A DNA stretch of 64,000 bases. Origin: Flavobacterium pokkalii (GTDB lineage: Bacteria; Bacteroidota; Bacteroidia; Flavobacteriales; Flavobacteriaceae). The translations under genes and the position numbers were made by a program. The notes beneath the pieces were generated by a model. That model ran no database searches. It had not been told where the DNA came from and was given only the letters and a program-made list of their open reading frames with translations. The stretch is taken from contig NZ_NASZ01000001.1 of NCBI RefSeq assembly GCF_014596575.1, positions 310,001 through 374,000 of the forward strand, given 5' to 3'. Positions 8,700 to 18,501 of this stretch are shown here, piece by piece. Position 1 is the first letter of the stretch, and each line of letters begins with the position of its first letter.

Positions 8700-11462
8700 A
8701 TGATAAATAGTACTTTTCTAGATAAAATAGCTCAGGTTTTAATTGAAAAATATTCGGATAGGCTGGTTAAAACCATTGTAGTTTTGCCTAATAAAAGAGC
8801 TAAAGTTTTTTTGATGGAAGCTCTGAGGAAAAGGGTTTCAAACAATATTCTGGCTCCAAAAATTATTAGCATTGAAGATTTTGTTCAGGATATTGCCGGA
8901 ATTCGGACTGTTGATGCAATCGAATTGCTGTTTGAATTTTATGAGGTTTATTTATCGGTTACTGAAAAGCCAAATCAGCAATCTTTTGAATTGTTTGCCA
9001 ATTGGGCCAAAACACTTTTACAGGATTTTAATGAAATAGATCGCTATTTGCTGGATCCAACTCATGTTTTGTCGTATCTTAAAGATATCGAAGATATTAA
9101 AAAATGGGGAATTGAGGTGGAGAATAAAACCCCATTACTGGAAAAATATATTGATTTCTGGAAATTATTACCTCTTTATTATCAGTCATTGTACCAGCAT
9201 TTATTGAATAAAGGCATCGGTTATCAGGGATTAATTTATCGCGAAGCGGTAGCAAACCTTACTCATTTTTCCAATAATGTTGTTGATACGGAGTTCGTTT
9301 TTGCAGGTTTTAATGCCTTGAATGCTTCTGAGGAAAAAATCATCCAACATTTGTTAGCCAATGATCAGGCTCAAATTTTTTGGGATGCCGATCAGACATT
9401 TTTAAATGATCCTTATCACGATGCCGGATTGTTTTTACGACGTTTTAAAGAAAATTGGAAGCATTATAAATCTCATTCTTTTGAATGGATTGTGGATGAT
9501 TTTTCGCAATCTAAAAATATTCAAATTATTGGTACTCCAAAAAGTATTGGTCAGGCTAAAATATCCGGAAAAATTATTGAACAAATTGTTGAGCAAAATC
9601 CTTCGGCCAAATTAGATAAAGTAGCTATTGTTCTTGGCGAAGAAAATCTTTTGGTTCCCTTGTTGTATTCTTTGCCCGCATCAGTCGGGGCTTTGAATAT
9701 CACGATGGGTTACTCGGGAAAAAATAATCCGGCGCAAATTTTGATTGCCAAATTATTTAAAATGCATACCAATGCTTTGTCCAGAAAGTCTTCGAGTTAT
9801 GTGTTTTATTATAAAGACGTTTTGGATATTCTGACACATCCGCTGGTAGAGCCTTACGCTAAAACTTCCCGTTTGGTTAATACTATTAATACTAATAATT
9901 ATACATTTATCAGTCATCAGAAATTGATGGAATTGAATCAGGGTCCATCTGATTTGTTCTTGTTGCTCTTTAACAAATGGGATGATAATTCGTTAGCGGT
10001 CTTGCAATCTGTTTCGGAATTGTTATTGACTGTAAAGCAGAATTTAAGCAATGATAATGAAGAGGAAAAAATCACTAAAGCCTTTGTTTATGCTATTTTT
10101 AAAGTGATTAACAAACTGATTACGTACTATTCAAAACATCGCCATATTGATAAAATTGAAACGTTGCATGCTATTTATAAACAGCTGATTGATTTAGCCG
10201 AAGTTTCTTTTGAAGGAGAACCTTTAAGTGGTTTGCAAATTATGGGAGTTTTAGAAAGTCGTGTGCTGGATTTTGAAACTGTGATTGTGACCTCTATGAA
10301 TGAAGGGAAATTTCCCGCTGGAAAATCGCAAAATTCCTTTATTCCTTATGATGTAAAAAGAGAATTGGGATTGCCAACTTTTAAAGAAAAAGACGCAATT
10401 TATACCTATCATTTTTATCATTTGTTGCAACGCGCCAAAAATGTGTATTTGCTGTACAACACTGAAAGTGAAGGTTTGGATGCTGGTGAAAAAAGCCGTT
10501 TTATTACCCAATTAGAAGTTGAGAAACAGCCAAATCATGCTTTGACTCATGAAATTTATAATGCGATTTTGCCCGAAACAGCATATAAACCTATGGTTGT
10601 TGAAAAATCTGTAGCAGTAATGACGCGTTTGGCTGAAATTGCCAAAGACGGTTTCTCGCCTTCCGCACTGACTTCTTATATTCGAAATCCGATTCAGTTT
10701 TATTTTCAAAAAATACTACGCATTCGCGAGGTAGAAGAAGTAGAGGAGAACATAGCGTTGAATACTTTGGGGACGATTATTCACGAAACCTTATTGGCTT
10801 TATATACGCCTTTCATTGGGAAATTTATTTCGGAGGCTGATATTGAAAATTGTTTTAAACTAATTGATGCTGAGGTTTTAAAGCAGTTTAAAATTGTTTA
10901 TAAAGAAGGTGAAATCAAAAAAGGGCGTAATTTGCTTGCTTTTGAAGTGGCCAAACGCAATGTTTCTAATTTCCTGAAAGTAGAATTAGAAAGTATCAAA
11001 GCAGGTGATGCGATTAAAATTATTGCTCTTGAACAAACTTATTCTCGAACTTTAGAACATCCTTCGTTACCATTTCCGGTATTGATTAAAGGAAATGTGG
11101 ATCGAATTGAAGAACGCAACGGCATCATTCGAATTATTGATTATAAAACAGGAAAAGTCGAAAAAGGAAATGTGAGTTTGAAATCCTGGAACGGATTGAT
11201 TCAGGAAATTAAACATGACAAAATTATTCAGGTTTTGGCTTATGCTTTTATGTATGAAAATGAAGCTCAGGGAAAACCAATTGAAGCCGGAATCATTTCG
11301 TTTAAAAATCTAAAAGCTGGGTTTTTACCTTTTAATTTTAAAGAAGATAAAGAAATAGAGCAGATTATAAATGAAGAAATAATGGCGAATTATTTGGAGC
11401 AAATTGTTTTGTTGTTGCAAGAGATTCTAGATGAAACGATGCCGTTTGAGGAAAAGGTTTAA
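8700..11462 (+). CDS. AddB-like PD-(D/E)XK nuclease/helicase-like protein
   Basis: Likely partner of the AddA-like protein in double-strand break repair. The reading frame is open from 8655, but that start lies in a terminator hairpin, so I take ATG 8700 (MINSTFLDKIAQ), giving 920 residues. The N-terminal part resembles an inactivated helicase fold (IVVLPNKRAKVFLMEAL). The middle has DFETVIVTSMNEGKFP, like AddB/RecC. The C-terminal nuclease shows FSPSALTSYIRNPIQFYF, LGTIIHETL, IKGNVDRIEE and IIDYKTGK. AddB of Firmicutes has an Fe-S-binding Cys in the equivalent of RNPIQFYF; here it is Asn and the region is poor in Cys, so no Fe-S cluster is expected. The gene follows the ompA terminator directly and I see no clear promoter. 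Confidence 0.87.
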   Translation: MINSTFLDKIAQVLIEKYSDRLVKTIVVLPNKRAKVFLMEALRKRVSNNILAPKIISIEDFVQDIAGIRTVDAIELLFEFYEVYLSVTEKPNQQSFELFANWAKTLLQDFNEIDRYLLDPTHVLSYLKDIEDIKKWGIEVENKTPLLEKYIDFWKLLPLYYQSLYQHLLNKGIGYQGLIYREAVANLTHFSNNVVDTEFVFAGFNALNASEEKIIQHLLANDQAQIFWDADQTFLNDPYHDAGLFLRRFKENWKHYKSHSFEWIVDDFSQSKNIQIIGTPKSIGQAKISGKIIEQIVEQNPSAKLDKVAIVLGEENLLVPLLYSLPASVGALNITMGYSGKNNPAQILIAKLFKMHTNALSRKSSSYVFYYKDVLDILTHPLVEPYAKTSRLVNTINTNNYTFISHQKLMELNQGPSDLFLLLFNKWDDNSLAVLQSVSELLLTVKQNLSNDNEEEKITKAFVYAIFKVINKLITYYSKHRHIDKIETLHAIYKQLIDLAEVSFEGEPLSGLQIMGVLESRVLDFETVIVTSMNEGKFPAGKSQNSFIPYDVKRELGLPTFKEKDAIYTYHFYHLLQRAKNVYLLYNTESEGLDAGEKSRFITQLEVEKQPNHALTHEIYNAILPETAYKPMVVEKSVAVMTRLAEIAKDGFSPSALTSYIRNPIQFYFQKILRIREVEEVEENIALNTLGTIIHETLLALYTPFIGKFISEADIENCFKLIDAEVLKQFKIVYKEGEIKKGRNLLAFEVAKRNVSNFLKVELESIKAGDAIKIIALEQTYSRTLEHPSLPFPVLIKGNVDRIEERNGIIRIIDYKTGKVEKGNVSLKSWNGLIQEIKHDKIIQVLAYAFMYENEAQGKPIEAGIISFKNLKAGFLPFNFKEDKEIEQIINEEIMANYLEQIVLLLQEILDETMPFEEKV

Positions 11463-11564
11463 CCGTAAAGATTACTGAGGTTTCGCAAAGAACACAAAGT
11501 TTTAAAAAAAAATCTGTGTTAATCTGTGTAATCTGTGGTTAAATTAATTTTATAAAGAAATGCT
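11463..11564. repeat. Intergenic repeat with CTGTG-n-AATCTGTG units
   Basis: The gap between two convergent genes contains ATCTGTGTTAATCTGTG followed by TAATCTGTGGTTAAA, three imperfect copies of AATCTGTG, and a preceding AACCGTAAAGATT...CGCAAAG stretch. A related block lies at about 13820-14035. The style matches short intergenic repeats I recall from Flavobacterium genomes; copy number cannot be checked here. Confidence 0.4.
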
Positions 11565-12347
11565 TTAAACCTTCTTGAAAAAGTCTAACAAAACCTTAGC
11601 TAATTCGGTTTGATTTTCAATGTGACTCATGTGTCCGTCAGGGAAAGTCACGAGTTGCACATTAGTTTCTTCAATTTGTTCTAAATTTTCTTCGTAATTC
11701 AAAACAGGATCTTTTTGACCCAAAATCAACATTTTGGGATAAGGTGTCAGATGCAAAATGACTTCTCTGTCCATTCGGATTTTCATACCTTCCAATGCTG
11801 CAACGATTCCTTGGAGAGGTGTTTTTAAGGCTTCTTTTTTGACTAATTCAATTTGCTCTTTCAGGCGTTCTCTGTTTTCTTCGCTGAATAAATTGGCAAT
11901 AGAAAGCGAAATAAAATTAGAAAAAGATTGTTTTACCGCTTTAATCGCACGGTCACGATTGGCTTTTCGTTCCTCGCTGTCGGCACGTGAAGTGGAATTA
12001 AGCAAAACCAAACCTTTTACATTATCCGGATACAATTCGGCGAAAGCCAAAGCTACATAACCGCCCATCGAATGTCCCACAAAAACAGCTTTTCGGATGT
12101 GTAATTTGCTTAAAACAGCGTGAACTACATCGGCATTGTCTTCCATTGAATGTACATAACCTAAACATTCTGTTGCACCGTGCCCTAATAAATCAATGGT
12201 AATGACACGATTTTTCTTGGCAAAGACCTCAATATAGTTGTTCCACATTTGTTGGTTTTCTAAAAAACCATGCAGCAAAACAACGACAGTTCCTTTGCCG
12301 GAATCGGTATAAGCGATTTTAGTGTTTTTATGGAGAATTTTATTCAT
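11565..12347 (-). CDS. Alpha/beta-fold hydrolase
   Basis: Cytoplasmic serine hydrolase of the alpha/beta fold, 260 residues, without a signal peptide. The oxyanion-hole loop is LLHGFLENQQMW, the nucleophile elbow is VGHSMGGYVAL (Ser at about 93), the acid is likely in ILGQKDPVL, and the His in DGHMSHIE. The cap region between is short and helical. Relatives act on esters or small lactones; substrate cannot be told from sequence. A -7 box (TATTTTTG) lies 17 bases upstream, so it is probably a single-gene unit. Confidence 0.88.
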   Translation of the reverse strand: MNKILHKNTKIAYTDSGKGTVVVLLHGFLENQQMWNNYIEVFAKKNRVITIDLLGHGATECLGYVHSMEDNADVVHAVLSKLHIRKAVFVGHSMGGYVALAFAELYPDNVKGLVLLNSTSRADSEERKANRDRAIKAVKQSFSNFISLSIANLFSEENRERLKEQIELVKKEALKTPLQGIVAALEGMKIRMDREVILHLTPYPKMLILGQKDPVLNYEENLEQIEETNVQLVTFPDGHMSHIENQTELAKVLLDFFKKV

Positions 12348-12363
12348 GTTTTTAAGCTTAGCA

Positions 12364-12371
12364 CAAAAATA
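12364..12371 (-). promoter_or_regulatory. Predicted -7 box of the alpha/beta hydrolase gene
   Basis: Minus strand TATTTTTG, a perfect TAnnTTTG, 16 bases before the ATG. Confidence 0.45.
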
Positions 12372-12441
12372 AAAAACGACTCACATTTCTGCAAACCGTC
12401 TTTTCTCTTGTTTCTTTTTTCTTTGCTCTAAAGAAGAAGAA

Positions 12442-13734
12442 TTAAGAATTCATTAAACTCTCGATTTCCTCGACTTCAATCGGGATGTTTTTCATCAAAT
12501 TAAAAGGTTCTCCTTTTTCCTGAATGACCACATCGTCTTCGATTCGGATACCAAAACCTTCGTCCGGAATGTAAATTCCAGGTTCTACAGTAAAGACCAT
12601 ATTGGCTTGCATCGGTTCGTACAATAGTCCGTAATCGTGCGTGTCCAATCCCATGTGGTGCGAAGTGCCGTGCATGAAATATTTTTTGTAAGCTGGCCAG
12701 TCCGGATTTTCGTTTTGAACATCGGCTTTGTCCAGGAGTCCTAATCCTAATAATTCGGAAGTCATGATTTTGCCTACTTCGTATTGGTAGTTTTTCCACA
12801 GCGTTCCCGGAGTCAGCATTTTAGTCGCTTCGTTTTTAACTCTCAAAACAGCGTTGTAAACGTCTTTTTGTCTGCTGGAATAACGTCCGGAAACCGGAAT
12901 GGTGCGTGTCAAATCACTAGAGTAATTAGCATATTCGGCAGCAACGTCAAGTAATATCAAATCGCCTTCTTTACATTGTTGGTTGTTTTCGATATAATGC
13001 AATACATTGGCGTTATTTCCAGAGGCAATAATCGGTGTGTAAGCAAAACCTTTGGAACGATTGCGAATGAACTCGTGGATTAGTTCGGCTTCGATTTCAT
13101 ATTCCATTACATTTGGTTTTACAAAAGATAATAGACGACGGAAACCAAGTTCAGTAATGTTGCAGGCTTGTTGAATCAAATCGATTTCTTCGCTTTCTTT
13201 TACAGAACGCAGGCGTTGTAAAATTGGGTTGCTTTTGGCTACCTGATGTGCAGGGTATTTTTCTTTCCACCATTTTACAAAGCGGGCTTCACGAGTTTCG
13301 GTTTCTACGTTTGAACGATAATGTTCGTTGGTATTGATGTAAATGGTTTCGGTATAAGTCATTAACTCAAAAAGTACTTTCTCGAAATCCTGTAACCAAT
13401 AAACAGTTTTGATTCCTGAAACTGCAAAAGCTTCTTCTTTAGTTAATTTAGCGCCTTCCCAGATAGCAATCAATTCGCTGGTTTCTTTTAGGAACAGTAT
13501 TTCTTTTTGATGTTCGTAAGGTGCATCCGGAAAAAGTAAAAGAATGCTTTCTTCCTGATCGATTCCGCTTAAATAAAAAATATCACGGTGTTGCGCAAAA
13601 GGCAAAGTGCTGTCGGCACTAACGGGATAAATATCGTTTGAGTTGAAAATGGCAACACTTTTAGGTTTCATTTGAGCCGTAAATTTGCTGCGGTTTTTTA
13701 TAAATAAATGGCGATCAATTGGATGGTATTTCAT
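12442..13734 (-). CDS. Xaa-Pro aminopeptidase (aminopeptidase P, M24B)
   Basis: Metallopeptidase that removes N-terminal residues preceding proline. 430 residues, typical for PepP: an N-terminal creatinase-like domain (about 1-165) and a C-terminal pita-bread domain with the dimetal ligands LLDVAAEYANYSSDLTR (two Asp), HGTSHHMGLDTHD (His), TVEPGIYI (Glu) and IRIEDDV (Glu). All five expected ligands are present, so it should be active. There is no signal peptide, so it is cytoplasmic. The -7 box at 13754-13761 gives a leader of about 13 bases. It lies downstream of the HMG-CoA synthase gene on the same strand, but 304 bases of repeat-like sequence separate them. Confidence 0.93.
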   Translation of the reverse strand: MKYHPIDRHLFIKNRSKFTAQMKPKSVAIFNSNDIYPVSADSTLPFAQHRDIFYLSGIDQEESILLLFPDAPYEHQKEILFLKETSELIAIWEGAKLTKEEAFAVSGIKTVYWLQDFEKVLFELMTYTETIYINTNEHYRSNVETETREARFVKWWKEKYPAHQVAKSNPILQRLRSVKESEEIDLIQQACNITELGFRRLLSFVKPNVMEYEIEAELIHEFIRNRSKGFAYTPIIASGNNANVLHYIENNQQCKEGDLILLDVAAEYANYSSDLTRTIPVSGRYSSRQKDVYNAVLRVKNEATKMLTPGTLWKNYQYEVGKIMTSELLGLGLLDKADVQNENPDWPAYKKYFMHGTSHHMGLDTHDYGLLYEPMQANMVFTVEPGIYIPDEGFGIRIEDDVVIQEKGEPFNLMKNIPIEVEEIESLMNS

Positions 13735-14038
13735 TTGAAAAAGTTTTGAAATACAAATCTAATCAATCCAATTTAAAATCAGCGTAGCTGTAGTTTGTAA
13801 ACGCTAATTTTATAATAGCCTTTGTGGTTAAAAGAAATTAACCGCAAAGGCTGTAAAGTTTTTTCGCAAAGTTCGGAAAGAGAATTAGATATGTTAGCTC
13901 GCGGATTGTACTGATGTTACAGATTATCACTGATTTTTTAGACTTCTTAGATTCTAAAAAATAATTAGTGAATTCGTGGCAAAAAAATCTGCGACCCGAG
14001 CAGCAGCGAACAGGCGAAGCAATCTGCGGTCTTAATTT
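13735..14038. repeat. Repeat-like intergenic region
   Basis: This gap of 304 bases carries no gene. Besides the aminopeptidase promoter it contains AACCGCAAAGG and TTCGCAAAG motifs and a string resembling AATCTGCG units. At 13986-14030 two AATCTGCG copies flank a GC-richer 27-base segment (ACCCGAGCAGCAGCGAACAG onward). The same sort of CGCAAAG/CTGTG text occurs at 11463-11564, so both gaps appear to hold members of one interspersed repeat. Confidence 0.4.
13754..13761 (-). promoter_or_regulatory. Predicted -7 box of the aminopeptidase P gene
   Basis: Minus strand TAGATTTG, a perfect TAnnTTTG, 19 bases before the ATG; no clear -33 box. Confidence 0.45.
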
Positions 14039-15400
14039 TTAATCAACCCATTTGTAATAACGTGCACCAATTAGATTTGGATTTTCGTTTTCAATGCGGT
14101 CTAAAATCCATTCGTTTTTTGGAGTTTGAACGCTTTGTTTTTGTTCTTTTTTATGGAGTTTTTCGTAAGTGTCAAAATCAATTTCGAAGCTTTTTTCTAA
14201 GGTTTCAAAAAGTTTTGTGTTTGCAATTGCCGATTTCCATTCTGGTTGTATTGTTCCTTCAAATACTTTTGATTTAGAACCGCTTCCATAAGCTAAGAAT
14301 CCAAAAGTGTTTCCTGTGATTTCTTTTTTCGAATCATAAAAATGAGCCAAAGTAGAAAGGAGTCCCATGAAAATAGAACCCGTATATAAGTTTCCAATTA
14401 AGGAAGAAGCTAATTCGGCAGGTATTAATTTTTCTTCAACAAAATTTTTGTATTCGGTAGTTTTGCTGGTTTCTTTTAGTTTTGTTTGGTATTCAGCCGG
14501 CGTTTCTTCGCCTGAAATAATCGAATTTTCAGCATCCAAAGCGTAGATTTCAGATAACATACGACGACCTTGATAAGAATAAGGCAGGTGCATGATGATA
14601 CTGTTCCAGTTTTGGTACAAAGTTGCTGAAGTTTCTTTTAATTTTTTGAACGAGAAATAGGCATTTCGGGTTCTGTCCATGTAGCATTGGTTCGAATATT
14701 GTCCGTCAAAAACCGGTTGGTCTTTGTGGATTTCGATTTCGGCTTCCAAATTGTCAAACCAATTTTCGTTATTTGAGTTTCCGGTAATGGCTTCTTTTGT
14801 AATTGTTCGGTGCGGTTTGAAAAAGTCAAAAACACCTTTTGTATTGGTAGCCCAATGGTTTTCGAAGGCTATTATTCTTGGATTGGCAGTAATCAGCATC
14901 GCCAGAGCTCCCGCACCCTGAGTGTATTCGCCGGTTGAGTTTAAGTCGTATTTGGCAAAATCGGTCGTAACGACAATTGCCTTTTTGTTTGGGTTTAATT
15001 TTATAAAATCCAGGCAGTTTTGCATGGCATCAACCCCTCCGATACAAGCAAAGGTAAAATCAACAACATCACATTCTGCTAAAGAATCTTCGCCAAATTT
15101 TTGCTCCATCAAATCCACTAAATAAGATCCGATAGGTTTAGCGCTGTCTATGGAACTTTCGGTTCCTACATAAATTCTGCTGATTTCGTTTAGGTCAATT
15201 TTGTTGTCCTGAATTAATTTGGTTAAAGCGTTGGCTGCAAAAACGACACTGTCCTGATGGGTGTCAGGTAAAGTCATTTTGATTAATCCTAAACCTTTTT
15301 CCAGTTTTTCGGGTTCTATGTTTCTGGCCTCAGCCAATGTTTTTATAGGTAAATGTAGTTTTGCTACATCAAAAGATATAGCGTCAATTCCGGTTTTCAT
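14039..15400 (-). CDS. Hydroxymethylglutaryl-CoA synthase
   Basis: Condenses acetyl-CoA and acetoacetyl-CoA to HMG-CoA, the first committed step of the mevalonate route to isoprenoids. 453 residues from MKTGIDAISFDVAKLHLPI. The nucleophile is in DFTFACIGGVDAMQNC (Cys at about 119). MHLPYSYQGRRM supplies the His region, and FLAYGSGSKSKVFEG is the C-terminal CoA/glycine motif. An upstream TTG (15424) would extend the frame, but it overlaps the predicted -7 box TATCTTTG (15422-15429), so ATG 15400 is chosen. It is transcribed divergently from sdhC across a gap of 370 bases. Confidence 0.93.
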   Translation of the reverse strand: MKTGIDAISFDVAKLHLPIKTLAEARNIEPEKLEKGLGLIKMTLPDTHQDSVVFAANALTKLIQDNKIDLNEISRIYVGTESSIDSAKPIGSYLVDLMEQKFGEDSLAECDVVDFTFACIGGVDAMQNCLDFIKLNPNKKAIVVTTDFAKYDLNSTGEYTQGAGALAMLITANPRIIAFENHWATNTKGVFDFFKPHRTITKEAITGNSNNENWFDNLEAEIEIHKDQPVFDGQYSNQCYMDRTRNAYFSFKKLKETSATLYQNWNSIIMHLPYSYQGRRMLSEIYALDAENSIISGEETPAEYQTKLKETSKTTEYKNFVEEKLIPAELASSLIGNLYTGSIFMGLLSTLAHFYDSKKEITGNTFGFLAYGSGSKSKVFEGTIQPEWKSAIANTKLFETLEKSFEIDFDTYEKLHKKEQKQSVQTPKNEWILDRIENENPNLIGARYYKWVD

Positions 15401-15421
15401 TTTCAATTTTTTTTGGAATTG

Positions 15422-15429
15422 CAAAGATA
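15422..15429 (-). promoter_or_regulatory. Predicted -7 box of the HMG-CoA synthase gene
   Basis: Minus strand TATCTTTG, a perfect TAnnTTTG, 21 bases before ATG 15400. It decides the start against the upstream TTG. Confidence 0.5.
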
Positions 15430-15708
15430 AAATGATGCTTTAGAAATGTAGTTTTATTAACTACACAAAATAGTTGGTTTTTGTGTTTTTGTCAATTCGA
15501 AAGTAAAACATTCTTAAAATTATGGATTTTATATTTTTTGAGTTCTTAAAATGTAAATAATTAATTCTTTTTTTGTAGTAATTTATTGTTGTTGTTTTTT
15601 TTATTTGTAGTTAAATATCTGTAAATCAATAATTTAAATTAATTATTGCTTAAACGAAAGCTTTTGGGACTTAGAACTTTATAATCTTTCTAAATAGTAG
15701 CGAAAAGG

Positions 15709-15739
15709 TTGTAGTTGGTTGCTAATTACTTTATTTTTG
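15709..15739 (+). promoter_or_regulatory. Predicted sdhCAB promoter
   Basis: TTG (15709-15711), 20 bases, TATTTTTG (15732-15739): a full Bacteroidetes -33/-7 match, 31 bases before the sdhC ATG. Confidence 0.65.
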
Positions 15740-15770
15740 TGTACTTTTTTAAATTATATTCTAAAATATT

Positions 15771-16436
15771 ATGGCAAAATCTGGATTATTGAAATCGTCA
15801 ATAGCAAAAAAAGTAGCTATGGCACTTTCAGGACTTTTTTTGATGTTGTTCTTAGCACAGCATTTTTTTATTAATATGATGTCAGTATTTAGTGCTGATG
15901 TTTTTAATTCGATTTCTCATTTCATGGGAACCAATCCTTTGATTCAGTTTGTTATCCAACCTATTCTTATTGTAGGTGTTGTGTTTCACTTTATCATGGG
16001 ATTTGTTTTGGATATTCAAAACAAAAAAGCAAGACCGGTTGGGTATGCAAGTTATAATGGAGCGGCTAATGCAAGCTGGGCTTCACGTAACATGATTATT
16101 TCCGGTTCAGTTATTTTGGCTTTCCTGGCGTTACACTTCTATGATTTCTGGTTTCCGGAAATGGTTTACAAGTATATAGAATTCAATCCTGCTGACGAGA
16201 CCCGTTATTTCCATGAATTAGCAGAGAAATTTGTAAGTCCGGTTCGTACTGGATTGTATAGTTTGTCTTTTATTTTATTGTCTTTACACTTGCGTCACGG
16301 TTTCAGTTCTTCGTTCCAGTCTATTGGGCAAAACAATAAATATACAAAGGGAATGAAAAACTTCGGATTATGGTTTTCGGTAGTTGTTCCTTTAGGATTC
16401 GTAGTTATTGCATTATTTCATCATTTCAATCATTAA
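15771..16436 (+). CDS. sdhC: Succinate dehydrogenase/fumarate reductase cytochrome b subunit
   Basis: Membrane anchor of complex II, binding heme and (mena)quinone. 221 residues with five predicted membrane helices (about 16-38, 58-82, 105-128, 155-175, 193-215), the single-subunit di-heme layout of Bacteroidetes and epsilonproteobacterial quinol:fumarate reductases. Candidate heme-ligand His residues lie in the helices (LFLAQHFF, VVFHFIMGF, LALHFYDF, LHLRHGF). First of three genes, 12 bases before sdhA. Confidence 0.93.
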   Translation: MAKSGLLKSSIAKKVAMALSGLFLMLFLAQHFFINMMSVFSADVFNSISHFMGTNPLIQFVIQPILIVGVVFHFIMGFVLDIQNKKARPVGYASYNGAANASWASRNMIISGSVILAFLALHFYDFWFPEMVYKYIEFNPADETRYFHELAEKFVSPVRTGLYSLSFILLSLHLRHGFSSSFQSIGQNNKYTKGMKNFGLWFSVVVPLGFVVIALFHHFNH

Positions 16437-16448
16437 TATTCAATTATA

Positions 16449-18449
16449 ATGGCATTAGATTCAAAAATTCCAAATGGTCCAATTGCGGACAAATGGACAA
16501 ATTATAAAGATCATATTAATTTAGTAAACCCTGCTAATAAACGTAATTTAGATATTATTGTTGTAGGAACAGGATTAGCCGGAGGTTCAGCAGCTGCTAC
16601 TTTAGCAGAATTAGGATATAACGTAAAAGCATTTTGTTTTCAGGATTCACCTCGTCGTGCGCACTCTATTGCTGCACAAGGAGGTATCAATGCTGCAAAA
16701 AATTATAAAGGAGACGGTGACTCTGTTTACAGATTGTTCTACGATACTGTAAAAGGAGGAGATTACCGAGCTCGTGAAGCAAACGTATATCGTTTGGCCG
16801 AAGTTTCTGCTAATATTATTGACCAATGTGTGGCTCAAGGGGTGCCATTGGCTCGTGAATATGGTGGATTATTGGATAATCGTTCTTTTGGAGGAACTTT
16901 GGTTTCCCGTACATTTTATGCTCAGGGTCAAACAGGACAACAGTTATTGCTTGGAGCTTATTCTGCCATGAACCGTCAAATTGGTCGTGGAAAAATCAAA
17001 ATGTACAATCGTCATGAAATGCTTGAATTAGTAATTATTGACGGAAAAGCAAGAGGAATTATCGCTCGTAACTTAATTACTGGTGAAATCGAAAGACATT
17101 CGGCTCACGCTGTTGTTGTAGGTTCCGGAGGTTACGGAAACGTATTCTTCTTGTCAACTAATGCAATGGGGTCTAATGCTACTGCAGCTTGGAAAATCCA
17201 CAAAAAAGGAGCTTTCTTCGCAAACCCTTGTTATACTCAAATTCACCCAACTTGTATCCCGGTTTCAGGAGATCACCAGTCTAAATTGACTTTGATGTCG
17301 GAGTCGCTTCGTAATGACGGACGTATCTGGGTTCCTGCAAAATTAGAAGATGCGCAAGCTATTCGTGAAGGAAAGAAAAAAGCAACTGATTTAGCTGAGG
17401 CTGACAGAGATTATTTCTTGGAAAGAAGATATCCTGCTTTTGGTAACTTAGTGCCTCGTGACGTAGCTTCCCGTGCGGCTAAAGAAAGATGTGATGCCGG
17501 TTTTGGTGTTAACAAAACTGGAGAAGCAGTTTACTTGGATTTTGCTGCGGCTATTCAACGTTACGGAAAAGAGCAGGCACATATTAAAGGATTGGATGAA
17601 AATGATAACGCTTTAGTGACTAAATTAGGAACTGATATCGTTAGAAGTAAATACGGAAACTTGTTCCAGATGTATTACAAAATCGTTGACGAAGATCCAT
17701 ATACTACGCCAATGATGATTTATCCGGCGGTTCACTACACCATGGGTGGAACTTGGGTTGATTATAACCTGATGACTACAATTCCTGGATGTTTCTCAAT
17801 TGGAGAGTCTAACTTCTCTGATCACGGAGCGAACCGTTTGGGAGCTTCTGCTTTGATGCAAGGTTTGGCTGACGGATATTTCGTATTGCCATACACAATT
17901 GGAGATTATTTAGCTCCGGATATCAAAATGGGACCTATCTCTACTGACAGACCTGAGTTTGAAGAAGCGGAGAAATCTGTAAAAGATTTGATTGCTAACT
18001 TTATGAATAATAAAGGAACGCATTCAGTAGATTATTTCCACAAAAAATTAGGTAAAATTATGTGGAACAAAGTAGGTATGGCTCGTAATGAGAAGGGCTT
18101 AACTGAAGCAATGGAAGAAATAGCTGCTTTACGTGAAGAGTTTTATAAAGATGTAAAAGTACCTGGATCAGATAAAGAATTCAATCAGGAATTAGAAAAA
18201 GCAATTCGTGTTGCGGATTTCTTAGAATTAGGAGAGTTGTTTGCTAAAGATGCTTTACATCGTAAAGAATCTTGTGGAGGTCACTTCCGTGAAGAATACC
18301 AAACAGAAGAAGGAGAAGCACTTCGTGATGACGAAAACTTTGCTTATGTTGCTGCTTGGGAATACAAAGGAAAACCAAGTGATGCGGTATTACACAAAGA
18401 GCCGTTGAATTACGAAAACATTAAATTAGTACAACGTAGTTATAAATAG
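16449..18449 (+). CDS. sdhA: Succinate dehydrogenase/fumarate reductase flavoprotein subunit
   Basis: Catalytic subunit that interconverts succinate and fumarate. 666 residues, the longer Bacteroidetes form. It has the FAD dinucleotide motif [19 protein letters not shown] (about 38-56), the covalent FAD-histidine site [15 protein letters not shown], a substrate region with HPTCIP, the active-site Arg in [19 protein letters not shown], and [12 protein letters not shown] and [12 protein letters not shown] near the FAD-binding end. All key residues are present. It lies between sdhC and sdhB in one operon. Confidence 0.97.
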   Translation: MALDSKIPNGPIADKWTNYKDHINLVNPANKRNLDIIVVGTGLAGGSAAATLAELGYNVKAFCFQDSPRRAHSIAAQGGINAAKNYKGDGDSVYRLFYDTVKGGDYRAREANVYRLAEVSANIIDQCVAQGVPLAREYGGLLDNRSFGGTLVSRTFYAQGQTGQQLLLGAYSAMNRQIGRGKIKMYNRHEMLELVIIDGKARGIIARNLITGEIERHSAHAVVVGSGGYGNVFFLSTNAMGSNATAAWKIHKKGAFFANPCYTQIHPTCIPVSGDHQSKLTLMSESLRNDGRIWVPAKLEDAQAIREGKKKATDLAEADRDYFLERRYPAFGNLVPRDVASRAAKERCDAGFGVNKTGEAVYLDFAAAIQRYGKEQAHIKGLDENDNALVTKLGTDIVRSKYGNLFQMYYKIVDEDPYTTPMMIYPAVHYTMGGTWVDYNLMTTIPGCFSIGESNFSDHGANRLGASALMQGLADGYFVLPYTIGDYLAPDIKMGPISTDRPEFEEAEKSVKDLIANFMNNKGTHSVDYFHKKLGKIMWNKVGMARNEKGLTEAMEEIAALREEFYKDVKVPGSDKEFNQELEKAIRVADFLELGELFAKDALHRKESCGGHFREEYQTEEGEALRDDENFAYVAAWEYKGKPSDAVLHKEPLNYENIKLVQRSYK

Positions 18450-18501
18450 TATTTAGAGAAAGTTTTAATACTTGTTTCTTAATACTTAATACTTAGAGAA
18501 G

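Larger units (their letters stand above)
15401..15770. other. Divergent promoter region, HMG-CoA synthase / sdhC
   Basis: A very AT-rich gap of 370 bases without a gene. It holds the -7 box for HMG-CoA synthase at its left edge and the sdh promoter at its right edge. I see no riboswitch or RNA gene in between. Confidence 0.5.
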
